Shown: positions 1 to 5,555 of the stretch, piece after piece
Layout of the letters: each line of letters opens with the position of its first letter
How positions within the stretch are numbered: position 1 is the first letter of the stretch
Assembly (NCBI GenBank): GCA_022360735.1
Contig: JAKSCF010000611.1
Span: 1-6,498, forward strand
Origin: Clostridia bacterium
GTDB lineage: Bacteria; Bacillota_A; Clostridia; Peptostreptococcales; JAAYPU01
DNA length: 6,498 nucleotides
Reading direction: 5' to 3'
Position numbers and translations under genes: made by a program
Notes under the pieces: generated by a model
The model's input: only the letters and a program-made list of their open reading frames with translations
What the model was told of the DNA's origin: nothing
Databases searched by the model: none

Positions 1-3
1 AAC

Positions 4-20
4 ATTATGTATTACATAAT
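4..20. promoter_or_regulatory. 17-nt perfect palindrome upstream of the MORN gene promoter
   Basis: ATTATGTA, one central T, then TACATAAT: 8-bp arms with a 1-nt centre. It lies 37 bases upstream of the -35 box of the next promoter, a distance that would suit an activator or repressor site. AT-rich palindromes of this size can occur by chance in such DNA, so the role is a guess. Its left edge is close to the window start, so any larger context is lost. Confidence 0.25.
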
Positions 21-57
21 AGCTTTCAAAATTTTAGATATTCAATATGATAGTTTC

Positions 58-86
58 TTGACATAAGTTCACAATTGAAGTAGAAT
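58..86 (+). promoter_or_regulatory. Sigma-A promoter of the MORN-repeat gene
   Basis: A consensus -35 box TTGACA (58-63) is followed by exactly 17 bases and a -10 box TAGAAT (81-86; one mismatch to TATAAT). Transcription would start near 93, giving a leader of about 70 nt before the ATG at 166. This is a strong housekeeping-type promoter, so the gene is probably well expressed unless the palindrome at 4-20 restricts it. Confidence 0.75.
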
Positions 87-165
87 ATAGCATCAATAAA
101 TATATGGCATTATAAGAATAAAATGCTAATAAAGTCTTATGAGATTAAAAATGGAGGAGATTGCT

Positions 166-1380
166 ATGAAAGAACTAACAAAGAAGTATATATGTATTAT
201 TACAATACTTTTTATTATTTGTTCAGGGGTTACTGTATATGCAAATGAACAAATTGATGCGCAAAACGTTGAATTAACACATGGAAAACTTTATTATGAG
301 AACTATGGTACTTTAGAGTATGAGGGACAATTATTAAATGGAATCCCGCATGGATATGGAAAATTCTATTCTTGGTGTGGCATCAAGGGAGCTGTTTTGA
401 ACTATGAAGGTGAAGTTAAAAATGGTAAAAGAGAAGGATATGGAATTGGTTATTCGCTGGGGAAATTGTCTTACATGGGTAGTTGGAAAAATAATAGAAA
501 ACATGGTTTCGGAGTAGATTGTTCTGAAGGGATATTGTCATATATAGGAGAATTTGAAAATGGTAGGCACGAAGGATTGGGGGTAATGTATGAAATCTGG
601 GGAGTTTTTAGTAAAGAAGTTATTAAACACAGTGGACGGGTAACAATGGTAATAACAAGAGATAAAGATAAGGCTATAACGCCCCTGCCTACAAAACCCG
701 GATCACTAAAACCCGAAATAATAGAAAAGTATAAACATCGATTTGGCCAGGAATATCTAGAAAATAAGATTGTGGACGTACTAATTGAAGAAGAACTAAA
801 GAAAGTGATTAGTAGCGGACACAGCAATAGCAATTTACTAGATAAACTTAAATATATAGGTGATTTAAAAAACTCGGCAGACGGTACTAGAGTTAAAGAT
901 GGTTATGGAGAGGTATATAACTTAGACGGTGATTTAATATATGCAGGAGGCTTTAGAGAAGGAAAGATAGACGGTCTTGGAGCAACATTTTCAGATAATA
1001 AACTATCATATATTGGTGAGTTTAAAGGATGGCATAGAGAAGGATTAGGTATTGCATTTAATACGTACCCAAAAGGAGAAAGGTACCCAAAAGTAACTCA
1101 TAGTTGCACAGCGGAATTTTACGTAGAAAAAACAGAGGAAGGTAGAAGGACACATTATGTGACAAGAGGCAGCAAAGAACTGATAGAAGTAGTCAAGAAC
1201 TATCCGGTAAATAAAGAGTTTACAAAATATTATCATGAAAGTGCTGCGAATTACACACTTGATAAAAAACAGTTAAAAGATATGGTGGAGGACTACTATT
1301 CTAAATGGAAAGATGAATTTAAAAAATATGTTGAAGAATATTTAGAAGAGAAATCAAAACAAGTTAGAACTACTGCGTAG
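166..1380 (+). CDS. Secreted MORN-repeat protein
   Basis: A 404-residue protein of unknown exact function. The ATG at 166 is preferred over the in-frame ATG at 139 because GGAGGAG (153-159) sits 6 nt before it and because it starts directly at a signal peptide: KK near the N-terminus, a hydrophobic stretch (about 8-22) and a VYA cleavage site after residue 26. Seven MORN repeats (YxGxxxNGxxHGxG type) come in two blocks. Four start near residues 52, 80, 103 and 126, the first being YEGQLLNGIPHGYGKFY. Three more start near 230, 259 and 282. Between the blocks is an unrelated segment with a proline-rich patch (about 172-183). The C-terminal 100 residues are non-repetitive, charged and probably helical. 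MORN repeats form beta-hairpin ladders that usually bind proteins or lipids; most studied examples are intracellular, so an exported one is less usual. It has its own promoter and no operon partner in view. No catalytic domain is recognised. Confidence 0.85.
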   Translation: MKELTKKYICIITILFIICSGVTVYANEQIDAQNVELTHGKLYYENYGTLEYEGQLLNGIPHGYGKFYSWCGIKGAVLNYEGEVKNGKREGYGIGYSLGKLSYMGSWKNNRKHGFGVDCSEGILSYIGEFENGRHEGLGVMYEIWGVFSKEVIKHSGRVTMVITRDKDKAITPLPTKPGSLKPEIIEKYKHRFGQEYLENKIVDVLIEEELKKVISSGHSNSNLLDKLKYIGDLKNSADGTRVKDGYGEVYNLDGDLIYAGGFREGKIDGLGATFSDNKLSYIGEFKGWHREGLGIAFNTYPKGERYPKVTHSCTAEFYVEKTEEGRRTHYVTRGSKELIEVVKNYPVNKEFTKYYHESAANYTLDKKQLKDMVEDYYSKWKDEFKKYVEEYLEEKSKQVRTTA

Positions 1381-1513
1381 TTAAAATACAAGCATCCTCA
1401 ACTTGGGAATATAAATAATTCTGTGTATTTGAATTGCCATAGTCCTGCTTAGGCAAGTTAGTTGAGATTAAATTTGTTTGCAGGAAGTTTAATAATTCAT
1501 GCTAATATTTTAT

Positions 1514-1572
1514 ATTATTGCCAGCTTTATTTAGATTTTTACATAATTCTGAATAACGTTGGCAATAATTTT
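1514..1572 (+). terminator. Possible terminator after the MORN gene
   Basis: The arms ATTATTGCCA (1514-1523) and TGGCAATAAT (1560-1569) pair perfectly. On the plus strand the stem extends by one G-U and one C-G pair to 12 bp, while on the minus strand the G-U becomes a C-A mismatch, which favours plus-strand RNA. A short T run follows (1570-1572). The loop is long (32 nt) and the site is over 130 nt past the stop codon, so it is a weak candidate. Confidence 0.35.
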
Positions 1573-1577
1573 ATAAC

Positions 1578-1691
1578 ATGGGGTCGTATATTCGTTTGGT
1601 CTCATTTGTGAGGTCTAGCCCGTACGGCAATAAGGACTGCTTTGCTATTTTCTCAGAACACAGGGTCGTATGCCTGCTTGGCCGCATCTAA
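1578..1691. other. GC-rich intergenic island with internal direct repeat
   Basis: Within the gap 1381-1760 this stretch is about 49% GC, against about 22-24% in the bases on either side. GGGTCGTAT occurs at 1581 and again at 1663, and the similarity continues imperfectly for about 25 bases (18 identical). A 37-codon reading frame runs through the plus strand from an ATG at 1578, but it has no ribosome binding site and I do not believe it is a gene on this evidence. The block looks like an inserted dispersed repeat, a small RNA, or a decayed fragment of foreign DNA. The rest of the gap (1381-1513 and 1692-1760) shows nothing convincing. Confidence 0.4.
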
Positions 1692-1760
1692 CAAATATGC
1701 AAAATTGGTTATATTTAACTTGTCTTTTTTCTTGACAGAAGCCCCTATCTAAGCAGATTG

Positions 1761-2438
1761 CTATTGCGTATGATCTATTTGTTCCAGTATATTTTTATAT
1801 AAATTTTTTTCATCACCAAATTCTAAACATATGCGCTTTGTCGTATCATCAACCATGAGACTATAATAAACTTTATTGCCTCTTATATATCTTTTATTCA
1901 TATATGCGTCATTTAACAAGCTATGTATTCCAAATAGAATATCAATATAGTCGTTTTTATCATTCTCATTTAATGCAATGGTTAATGTACTAATTTTATA
2001 TTCATTGGGTCCAAGATTTATAGGCGCAACGATTCTATGATAATCTGAATCTCTATTATATGGTGTCGTAATAGATAGTTTTCTGATTGCATCACTTTTT
2101 GCAGATAATACTTCATTTATATTGTCATACAATTCTTTTCTATATTTTTCGTATTCAAAGGAATCATGAAATCTATCATGAGTACTAGATTTACACCCAA
2201 AAACAAAAAAAGTAATATCTTCTTCCAAGCTTTGAACTTTAACTTTATTAAGTTCCAGTAAATTATCTGTAGTAAAAAACAAATAGGTCATCGGACCATA
2301 TTGAATCTTAAAATTTTCATTGTATTTTTGTTCAAGGTAATTTTTTATTTCATAATATTGGTTTATGGAAAGTACAGAATATATACTCAACAAAAGCAAT
2401 ATTAATATTATAAATATTATGAATATTTTTTTAGCCAT
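1761..2438 (-). CDS. Membrane-anchored protein of unknown function
   Basis: A 225-residue protein I do not recognise. The start at 2438 is chosen because AGGAGA (2444-2449) lies 5 nt upstream and because it begins directly with KK followed by a hydrophobic segment (residues about 4-25) that ends in SVLS. The frame is open for 16 more codons upstream but those lack a ribosome binding site. There is no lipobox cysteine and no clear AxA cleavage site, so it is probably a single-pass anchor with about 200 residues outside the cell. Just after the membrane segment is YYEIKNYLEQKYNENF, a pattern (YLxxKYxExF) often seen right after the anchor in small Firmicutes surface proteins of unknown role. The rest is a mixed alpha/beta-looking soluble domain with two cysteines. 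The gene stands alone and converges on the MORN gene. No clear sigma-A promoter is visible. Confidence 0.65.
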   Translation of the reverse strand: MAKKIFIIFIILILLLLSIYSVLSINQYYEIKNYLEQKYNENFKIQYGPMTYLFFTTDNLLELNKVKVQSLEEDITFFVFGCKSSTHDRFHDSFEYEKYRKELYDNINEVLSAKSDAIRKLSITTPYNRDSDYHRIVAPINLGPNEYKISTLTIALNENDKNDYIDILFGIHSLLNDAYMNKRYIRGNKVYYSLMVDDTTKRICLEFGDEKNLYKNILEQIDHTQ

Positions 2439-2462
2439 ATTACTCTCCTGTTTTATACTTAC

Positions 2463-2490
2463 ATGGGTACATAAAATAAATTGCACCCAT
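2463..2490 (-). promoter_or_regulatory. Hairpin in the leader of the membrane-anchored protein gene
   Basis: ATGGGT (2463-2468) pairs with ACCCAT (2485-2490). Two inner pairs (2470-2471 with 2482-2483) are separated from the outer stem by a position that is an A-C mismatch on the plus strand but a U-G pair in minus-strand RNA. This gives a 9-bp stem with a 10-nt loop, 13 nt upstream of the ribosome binding site. It could be a leader RNA hairpin or a repressor site. A second weaker inverted repeat, TAATGTT/AACATTA, lies further upstream at 2543-2568. Confidence 0.35.
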
Positions 2491-2614
2491 TTGGTTTCTT
2501 ACATTTTATCTCAAAAAAACATACACTCGCACTTATAAGCTGTAATGTTTATCCAAAAAATAACATTATATACACTATATCCTATGTCACATTAAAAATC
2601 AACCCAAAATTCCA

Positions 2615-2712
2615 TCAGCTTTGCTTTACTTTACTTAAATGATTCATCTCCGCCCTGTACTCCAAGACTTCAACACTAAATGGTTTTCATGTTCTCTGCT
2701 TAAAAATCTCAT
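2615..2712 (-). pseudogene. Possible remnant of a small gene with intact ribosome binding site
   Basis: AAAGGAG (2721-2727) lies 8 nt before an ATG at 2712. The frame reads MRFLSREHEN and stops after 22 codons (TGA at 2644-2646). After a one-base frame change a more protein-like stretch, VEVLEYRAEMNHLSKVKQS, runs to a stop at 2615-2617. A strong start signal leading into a broken frame suggests a gene that has lost its middle by deletion and frameshift. The N-terminal words recall small Firmicutes proteins of the DUF6075 kind (M-F-L/I-x-x-EHE), but ten residues cannot prove that. A real 22-residue peptide is the alternative. Confidence 0.3.
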
Positions 2713-2764
2713 GTACATCACTCCTTTGAATTTGATTTTGAGAAGGTTAAAATCTTTAGGTTAT

Positions 2765-2844
2765 CTTGCAAAGCAAGGGACTTGAAGCACTTTACAGAAT
2801 GCAAAGTTTAACTTCAAGGCAGCTTGCCCCTGACTAGGTCAGGG
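2765..2844. other. Three consecutive hairpins in the gap after the hydrolase gene
   Basis: CTTGC-AAA-GCAAG (2765-2777); then CTTGAAG (2781-2787) with CTTCAAG (2812-2818), holding an inner ACTTT/AAAGT stem (2789-2793 with 2803-2807); then CCCTGAC-TAG-GTCAGGG (2828-2844), a perfect 7-bp stem with a 3-nt loop. None is followed by a T run on either strand, so these are not ordinary terminators. On the minus strand they would form the leader upstream of the remnant gene at 2712. I do not recognise a riboswitch class; a structured leader or a small palindromic mobile element are both possible. Confidence 0.35.
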
Positions 2845-2894
2845 AAAAATAAATAATTGATATTCGACTTGCCGTAAACACTCAAATTATTTAT
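2845..2894 (-). terminator. Possible terminator of the MerR-hydrolase operon
   Basis: A perfect 10-bp inverted repeat lies 8 nt past the hydrolase stop codon: ATAAATAATT (2849-2858) and AATTATTTAT (2885-2894), separated by 26 nt. In minus-strand RNA it is followed by four U residues (2845-2848). The stem is all A-T and the loop is long, so as a terminator it would be weak. Read-through into the three-hairpin region at 2765-2844 is plausible. Confidence 0.35.
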
Positions 2895-2901
2895 AGATTA
2901 G

Positions 2902-3891
2902 TTACTCATCATTTTCAAGTATTGGTTCAATATATTCTTTTATAAGCGCTATTCTATCTTTTACGTTTCGTCTTAAAAGAGAAGCAATAGAGACCACTGT
3001 TTTTTTCTTTTTGTTGAAATATATTACATTACCACCATCTCCCATGGCTGCACAGGCATGTTCTTCATCATCAATAATCCACCATAAATACCCATATAAA
3101 AGATTTTTTTTCTTCCATAGACTATGTCCTCTCATACTTTCTTCTATCCAGCCTGTTGATACAATCTGCTTTCCATGCCACATTCCGCCATCTAAGTATA
3201 ATTGGCCAATTTTTGCCATATCCATAGGAGAAAGGGTAAGGCCCCAGCCTCCTGTATTTATGCCAGTTGAATCAGCAACCCATCCACTGATATTTGTAGC
3301 TTTATTAAATGCCAATTGCTCCTCTTTATTATGAAAAATCACATTACTTTCAACCGTAATTCCCAGCGGTTTAAATAAGTTTTCTGTTGCAAAATCAAAT
3401 ACTGATTGCCCTGTTGCTTTTACAAGAATACCCGTCAGAATATCCGGTCCTATCAGGGGCGTGTACCTAAATTCCCCTATCGTTCCTCTCCCACCTAATA
3501 AATCAAGTGAAAATTTTACCCAGTCATCACTTGTAAAATACTTAATGTAAGGAACAAAATATTTATATTTAAATGGCGCTGTCATCGTCAACAAATTCTT
3601 TAGGGTGATATTCTGTATTGTCTTTTCATTTCTTTTAACTGTGTAATCCGGAAAAAAATCCAATACTTTCTGATTAATACTTGTGATGCATCCTTTGTCT
3701 ATGGCAATCCCAATCAATATGGAAACTATACTCTTTGTTACGGAATAAATATGGATTCGGCTAATATCCGTGCACTCATTAAAATAATTTTCATATAGTG
3801 TTTCACCATTTTTGAGGACAACCATACCTGCAATATTACTATAGTCTTTACCTATTCTCTTTTCTAACATGACCACTTTTTCTTGGTTCAT
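2902..3891 (-). CDS. Serine hydrolase of the beta-lactamase/penicillin-binding fold
   Basis: A 329-residue protein of the broad class C beta-lactamase-like family (COG1680, PF00144), which includes esterases, peptidases and amide hydrolases. The catalytic SxxK motif is S50-V-T-K53. The second-motif tyrosine is probably Y143 in FRYTPLIGPDIL, where the classic YxN asparagine is replaced (Y-T-P), as in many non-lactamase members. The third motif is GDGGN (284-288), in the place of the KTG/HxG motif. There is no signal peptide or membrane segment, so the enzyme should be cytoplasmic, which argues against attack on penicillin in the periplasm or cell wall and for an esterase or amidase on a small molecule. 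The start codon overlaps the upstream MerR stop by ATGA, and GGGGAG sits 5 nt before it. The overlap means the two proteins are co-translated, so the hydrolase may act on, or protect against, the compound sensed by the regulator. The substrate is unknown. Confidence 0.85.
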   Translation of the reverse strand: MNQEKVVMLEKRIGKDYSNIAGMVVLKNGETLYENYFNECTDISRIHIYSVTKSIVSILIGIAIDKGCITSINQKVLDFFPDYTVKRNEKTIQNITLKNLLTMTAPFKYKYFVPYIKYFTSDDWVKFSLDLLGGRGTIGEFRYTPLIGPDILTGILVKATGQSVFDFATENLFKPLGITVESNVIFHNKEEQLAFNKATNISGWVADSTGINTGGWGLTLSPMDMAKIGQLYLDGGMWHGKQIVSTGWIEESMRGHSLWKKKNLLYGYLWWIIDDEEHACAAMGDGGNVIYFNKKKKTVVSIASLLRRNVKDRIALIKEYIEPILENDE

Positions 3892-4721
3892 TTAACTCCC
3901 CTTTTCTTTTTAACCGGATAATATATTTCTGTTATAAGCTCACTTTCTTTTTCAACTTGAGATGGATCTGTTACATACACTTCGTAAAGAGCATTGTTAG
4001 ATTCATAGCCTTCTTTTTCTGCCCATTCACGTTGCTTAATATATATGGATGATATGTCAGAGTAAGAACCATATAAAGTCGATTTTAGACATAGCCTCGG
4101 GCTAAAATCCCGTGTACCTGCAACATATTCTTTTACCGGAATCGCAAATTCCATATCTAAGCCAAATTGACTAAACTCCGCACTATGAAAGAGTACCATA
4201 GGTGGCGCAAGCATAGTTAAGTTGTCGCGCTGAATTCTTTTTAAAAGTTCACTAAAGCTATTACCATATTCTTTAGAAATTTCGTATTCATGAACCATTT
4301 TTCGTGAAAAAAGAAGGCACATCTTTGCTACTTCTACAAGTTGAACATCAATACTTTCTAAATATGACATAATTGATTTGCCTTTTTTCAAATTCTCTAT
4401 ATCGTTATTAATTTCGTCTGACTTGCTTTTAAACTCTTGTACCTGTTTCTCAATTTCTCTTTTCTTTTTGGTAAGTGCCAAGTAAAGTTTTTCATCCAAT
4501 AATTCTTCTGATTCTAGGATTGTTTTAATTTCCTTTAATGAAAAATTATATGACTTTAGACGATTGATAAATAGCATGGTTTCTAATTGCTTAACCGAAT
4601 AATATCTGTATCCGGTTTCAGTATTAATTTCATCAGGTATAATTAACTCTATTTCCGCATAATAGCGAAGGGTTTTAGTAGATACTTTACATATATTCGA
4701 AAACTCTCCAATAGACAACAT
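3888..4721 (-). CDS. MerR-family transcriptional regulator with GyrI-like effector domain
   Basis: A 277-residue regulator. Residues 1-70 are the MerR winged helix-turn-helix, with the family words TKTLRYYAEIELI (15-27) and TGYRYYS (36-42). Residues about 76-112 are a charged dimerisation coiled coil. Residues about 125-271 resemble the GyrI-like/BmrR effector-binding domain (PF06445), with Y-E-V-Y-V-T-D-P at 246-253; the glutamate there (E247) is at the place of the conserved acidic residue that contacts cationic drugs in BmrR, by family analogy. The protein lacks a C-terminal metal-binding cysteine cluster, so the ligand is more likely an organic compound than a metal. AAAGGAGG (4729-4736) lies 7 nt before the ATG. 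It probably activates its own promoter (4762-4792) by bending the DNA once ligand is bound, and the downstream hydrolase is its only obvious target here. Confidence 0.9.
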   Translation of the reverse strand: MLSIGEFSNICKVSTKTLRYYAEIELIIPDEINTETGYRYYSVKQLETMLFINRLKSYNFSLKEIKTILESEELLDEKLYLALTKKKREIEKQVQEFKSKSDEINNDIENLKKGKSIMSYLESIDVQLVEVAKMCLLFSRKMVHEYEISKEYGNSFSELLKRIQRDNLTMLAPPMVLFHSAEFSQFGLDMEFAIPVKEYVAGTRDFSPRLCLKSTLYGSYSDISSIYIKQREWAEKEGYESNNALYEVYVTDPSQVEKESELITEIYYPVKKKRGVK

Positions 4722-4761
4722 AAATTGTCCTCCTTTCAGTATATTCTATAAATCTACCTTT

Positions 4762-4792
4762 ATCTTACACCTTACCCTAAGGGTAAAGTCAA
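4762..4792 (-). promoter_or_regulatory. MerR-type promoter and operator of the regulator-hydrolase operon
   Basis: On the minus strand the -35 box TTGACT (4787-4792) and the -10 box TAAGAT (4762-4767) are 19 bp apart, the over-long spacing that MerR activators correct by untwisting DNA. The spacer contains the perfect palindrome TTACCCTAAGGGTAA (4772-4786), ending at the -35 box. Transcription would start near 4755, about 34 nt before the merR ATG. The site is thus very likely the binding site of the protein encoded at 3888-4721, giving autoregulation. The next 100 bases upstream (4793-4890) show nothing convincing. Confidence 0.85.
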
Positions 4793-4890
4793 TGTGTATT
4801 TTTTTCATCATTCATAAGCGACTAAAAGAACAGCAACCCTGACTTAGTTTTTTCTGCATTTTTTACACCACTCTGTAACTATTCATGCAT

Positions 4891-4939
4891 AAAAAACTGA
4901 AAGATGTAAAAACACCCTGATAGGGTACTTTTACATCTT
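4891..4939 (-). terminator. Intrinsic terminator of the arsR-permease operon
   Basis: The arms 4901-4918 and 4922-4939 form an 18-bp hairpin with a 3-nt loop. On the plus strand two positions mismatch (A-C and C-A), but in minus-strand RNA both become G-U pairs, so all 18 positions pair. This sets the working strand as minus. Four nt later a run of six U follows (4891-4896). A shorter version, ACCCT-ATC-AGGGT followed by GTTTTT, is nested inside. It lies 60 bases past the stop codon of the second permease gene. Confidence 0.75.
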
Positions 4940-4960
4940 CGATAAACTTAGGAGTTGGCA

Positions 4961-5021
4961 GGGGTCAGGCTTTTATAATTTTATCATTGCAATCAACTCC
5001 TGATTATAAAAGCCCGACCCC
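4961..5021. repeat. 61-bp palindrome overlapping the 3' end of the second permease gene
   Basis: GGGGTC, one base, GGCTTTTATAAT (4961-4979) is mirrored by ATTATAAAAGCC, one base, GACCCC (5003-5021) around a 23-nt loop. The single unpaired position is A-C on the plus strand but G-U in minus-strand RNA, so the whole 19-bp stem pairs in the operon transcript. The stop codon of the second permease (5004-5006) and its last five codons lie in the arm. No T run follows, so it is not a terminator. Its shape is like a REP or MITE-type palindromic unit, or an mRNA 3'-end stabiliser. Confidence 0.6.
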
Positions 5022-5555
5022 TTCATGTTCTCCTCCAAGTTGTCTATTTTTATTTTTCATCAACTTTCCAATAATCATAGAGCTAAGAACAATTAACGGT
5101 AAAGATACCGCATATCTAACAAGTGTAAATTTGAATCCAAGGAATGTTGCTTCAAAGATTGTCATTGGTATTCTGCATATCGCACTGGCTCCTAAATAGG
5201 TTAATACAATCTCCAATTTTGCTCCTTTTTTGTATAAGCCACTTGCCATCGGCAACACGATAACAAAGGGATATAATGTAGTACATGCCAACAAAATTGC
5301 ATTTAAGTGCCCTTTGAATCCTGACGACTCTCCAAAATATTTTTCTACAGCTTTGCGGTCAACCCAGACCATAAACAGTCCGACCAGTACAAAGGCTGCC
5401 GGAAATAATTTAAACATATCTACAATAAACAAATAAAAATTATCAAAAATTATTTTACCGGGTTCATAATTCATGATGAATGATGAAACAATAAATATCG
5501 TATATATACCTAGAAAAACACACAATATAATCGGCTTTTTCTTCTCCTGTGCCAT
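5004..5555 (-). CDS. DUF318/ArsP-like permease, second half-length subunit
   Basis: A 183-residue inner-membrane protein with about five membrane segments (near residues 8-28, 40-64, 84-108, 114-134 and 145-166). It resembles one half of PF03773 (ArsP_1, formerly DUF318) permeases, which are usually single chains about twice this length. Family-like words are YFGESSG (73-79), ACTTLYPFVIVLPMASGLY (90-108) and RIPMTIFEATFLG (128-140). The CSC-type cysteine motif common in full-length relatives is reduced to a single Cys91. The start at 5555 follows GGGGAGG (5563-5569) by 7 nt and overlaps the upstream stop by one base (TAATG), so it replaces a longer frame opening at 5588. The last residues GVGLL come from the palindrome at 4961-5021, suggesting that the original C-terminus was altered. 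It probably pairs with the neighbour encoded at 5555-6037. The substrate could be arsenic species, metal or another toxic compound; the sequence does not decide. Confidence 0.75.
   Translation of the reverse strand: MAQEKKKPIILCVFLGIYTIFIVSSFIMNYEPGKIIFDNFYLFIVDMFKLFPAAFVLVGLFMVWVDRKAVEKYFGESSGFKGHLNAILLACTTLYPFVIVLPMASGLYKKGAKLEIVLTYLGASAICRIPMTIFEATFLGFKFTLVRYAVSLPLIVLSSMIIGKLMKNKNRQLGGEHEGVGLL

Noticed and set aside
471..833. Open frame on the minus strand inside the MORN gene, and similar frames antisense to the hydrolase and the second permease
   Set aside because: They lack ribosome binding sites and plausible protein features and lie opposite well-supported genes.
1578..1691. 37-codon plus-strand frame read as a real gene
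   Set aside because: There is no ribosome binding site before the ATG and the base composition is unlike every true gene here; it is kept only as part of the GC-rich island.
1732..1760. TTGACA at 1732 as a plus-strand promoter
   Set aside because: No -10 box is found at 16-18 bases and no plus-strand gene follows.
2828..2844. The perfect 7-bp hairpin as a rho-independent terminator
   Set aside because: On the plus strand it is followed by A residues, and on the minus strand the T run comes before the stem, not after it.
2902..3891. True antibiotic-resistance beta-lactamase
   Set aside because: There is no signal peptide, the YxN asparagine is absent and no KTG motif is seen; the wider serine-hydrolase family is the safer call.
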